DNA of 7,448 nt from Elusimicrobiota bacterium. Its GTDB lineage: Bacteria; Elusimicrobiota; Elusimicrobia; UBA1565; UBA9628. This document shows positions 6,523-7,448 of the stretch, piece by piece. Location: assembly GCA_028717525.1 (NCBI GenBank), contig JAQUNT010000101.1, forward strand, positions 1-7,448, given 5' to 3'. The notes beneath the pieces were generated by a model. It was not told the origin of the DNA, did not search any database, and saw nothing but the letters and a program-made list of their open reading frames with translations. The position numbers and the translations under genes are program-made. The first letter of the stretch is position 1, and each line of letters starts with the position of its first letter.

Positions 6523-6573
6523 GCGGCCCTAGGCCCTTTGGCCCTTGTTCTAAGGAGCGCATCGGAGGCAACA

Positions 6574-6579
6574 TATAGT
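6574..6579 (+). promoter_or_regulatory. Weak -10-like box before the exported-protein gene
   Basis: TATAGT matches the -10 consensus at five of six bases and would start a transcript about 40 bases before the ATG at 6626. No -35 hexamer is found at 16-18 bp; TTGTTC at 6545-6550 is 23 bp away. It also lacks the GGGCCATA motif of P1 and P2. The gene may instead be read through from the large gene upstream, as the 103-bp gap holds only short 4-bp GGCC inverted repeats (6525-6545) and no real terminator. Confidence 0.25.
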
Positions 6580-6625
6580 CGGACCAGGAATACCAACATC
6601 CAGGCGTAGCCGTCCGGAGAAAGCC

Positions 6626-7448
6626 ATGAACCCCAAATCCCGCATGGTCATTTTCGCTATATTGGCGCTGGCGGCCCCAGCGCTCCTGCCCAGCCCATCT
6701 CGAGCCATCGTCATCGGCGGCCAGCAGTACTACTGGGACAAGACCACCGCGGCCCAGAACACGGTCACGCCCATGCCGGTCCCGGGCAACGCGGCCTGGA
6801 TGATGATGCAGAGCAAGTCCGACGGCAAGTACTACTACGCCCAGAAATCCAAGGTCGCGGCCCTGGCCGAGGACCAGTCCTGCGAGCTCTACGCCAAGGT
6901 GGGGGCGGACACGCCGGTCGACAACGCCAGGCTCTACAGGTTCAAGACCGAGAACCTGCGGACCAGGAAGTACGAGCTCAACTACGTCCTGGTCTTCGAC
7001 CAGAAGATGAAGCTCTCCCTGGACGCCAAGGGTCTGCGGCCCGTTACCCTCGACTTGAAGTCCCCGCTCGTCGCTCCCAAGAGCCAGGCGTCTGCGCCGG
7101 CTGAGCCGCGCTTCACCGCGGCCCTGCAGATGATAAAGGAGAGGAACGCCGAGGCCTACAAGGCGCTCGCAGGCAAGGGCGACGCCGCGATGCAGAGCCT
7201 CATGGCGGCCATGAAGGCCGAGGCGGACAGCTACGACAAGGCCCACCCGGGCAAGCCGCTCGACGCCAAGGGCGTCTACGCCGCCATGACCAGGAGCGCC
7301 CAGGGGCAGAAGAGCCGGCTCGACGCCCTTCTCGACGAGGCCGCGCCCGCCGCCGCCCAGAAGGCCTTGACGCCGCCCGCCAGCCAGAAGGGGAAGGGTG
7401 TGGATGAAGGCAAGTCCGAGGCCGAGGTCGAAGGGAAGGACACCAACC
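6626..7448 (+). CDS. Sec-exported protein of unknown function (3'-partial)
   Basis: The frame is open from the ATG at 6626 to the window edge (274 codons seen, no stop). The start is supported by GGAGA 5-6 bases upstream and by a textbook signal peptide: basic MNPKSR, hydrophobic core about 7-21, then PSPSRA with cleavage expected after Ala27. There is no lipobox Cys, so it is a soluble or outer-surface export rather than a lipoprotein. The mature part begins with a Tyr/Trp-rich segment (QQYYWDK, and later GKYYYAQKSK), then a probable beta-rich domain to about residue 145 with a single cysteine near residue 86 (QSCELYAKVG). An Ala/Lys/Glu-rich helical region follows from about 155, running into a low-complexity acidic/lysine tail at the edge. 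No family or catalytic motif is recognised. Its place directly after the large anchored protein suggests an extracytoplasmic partner, but this is inference. Confidence 0.85.
   Translation, partial: MNPKSRMVIFAILALAAPALLPSPSRAIVIGGQQYYWDKTTAAQNTVTPMPVPGNAAWMMMQSKSDGKYYYAQKSKVAALAEDQSCELYAKVGADTPVDNARLYRFKTENLRTRKYELNYVLVFDQKMKLSLDAKGLRPVTLDLKSPLVAPKSQASAPAEPRFTAALQMIKERNAEAYKALAGKGDAAMQSLMAAMKAEADSYDKAHPGKPLDAKGVYAAMTRSAQGQKSRLDALLDEAAPAAAQKALTPPASQKGKGVDEGKSEAEVEGKDTN

Noticed and set aside
6525..6550. GGCC inverted repeats after the large gene as an intrinsic terminator
   Set aside because: Stems are only 4 bp and the following stretch (CTTGTTCT) is not a U-tract.
6362..7246. 294-codon minus-strand open frame opposite the exported protein
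   Set aside because: The plus strand carries a clear signal peptide, ribosome site and unbroken frame to the window edge. The minus product is a shadow rich in Arg, Gly and Leu.

Overview
The window is a GC-rich, densely coding stretch of bacterial DNA. Reading frames are strongly biased to G or C at the third codon position, while AGG and AAG codons remain common. Promoters look like ordinary housekeeping (sigma70-type) TTGACA/TATAAT boxes standing out in short AT-rich gaps. No gene in the window is a phylogenetic marker. The combination of high GC, Ala/Gly/Lys-rich envelope proteins of no known family and a Sec-exported neighbour fits an uncultured Gram-negative lineage such as Elusimicrobiota, or a deltaproteobacterial-type group. 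This assignment is a guess from style, not from a marker.

Layout: (1) positions 2-988 (+) carry the C-terminal part of a membrane protein that starts upstream of the window. It has a Gly/Ser/Ala-rich region, one C-x12-C motif and four C-terminal membrane helices. (2) Positions 1013-2443 (-) carry two ordinary genes: a YciC/glycerophosphodiesterase-membrane-domain-like multi-pass protein and, 39 bp downstream, an SRPBCC (polyketide cyclase/START-like) lipid- or ligand-binding protein. Each has its own visible promoter, and the -35 box of the SRPBCC promoter overlaps the stop codon of the membrane-protein gene. (3) Positions 2540-3766 (+) encode a 408-residue protein with one N-terminal membrane anchor and a Cys-rich C-terminus. 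(4) Positions 3958-6522 (+) encode an 854-residue protein with the same topology: a basic N-terminus, one membrane helix, then a long Gly/Ala/Lys-rich outer region with 16 cysteines. (5) Positions 6626 to the end (+) encode a secreted protein with a clear signal peptide, cut off by the window edge.

The most interesting observation is that the two single-anchor Cys-rich proteins are each preceded by nearly the same promoter. TTGACA, a 17-bp spacer ending in GGGCCATA plus a pyrimidine, and TACACTATC match at 27 of 32 positions, although the genes themselves are not obviously homologous. This suggests a co-regulated set of cell-envelope proteins. Together with the four-helix protein at the left edge and the exported protein at the right edge, they could form one undescribed envelope assembly interrupted by the reverse-strand gene pair. 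The function is unknown and none of these proteins shows a catalytic motif that I can recognise.

No tRNA, rRNA, CRISPR array, transposase, integrase or attachment site was seen. All intergenic gaps are shorter than 200 bp.
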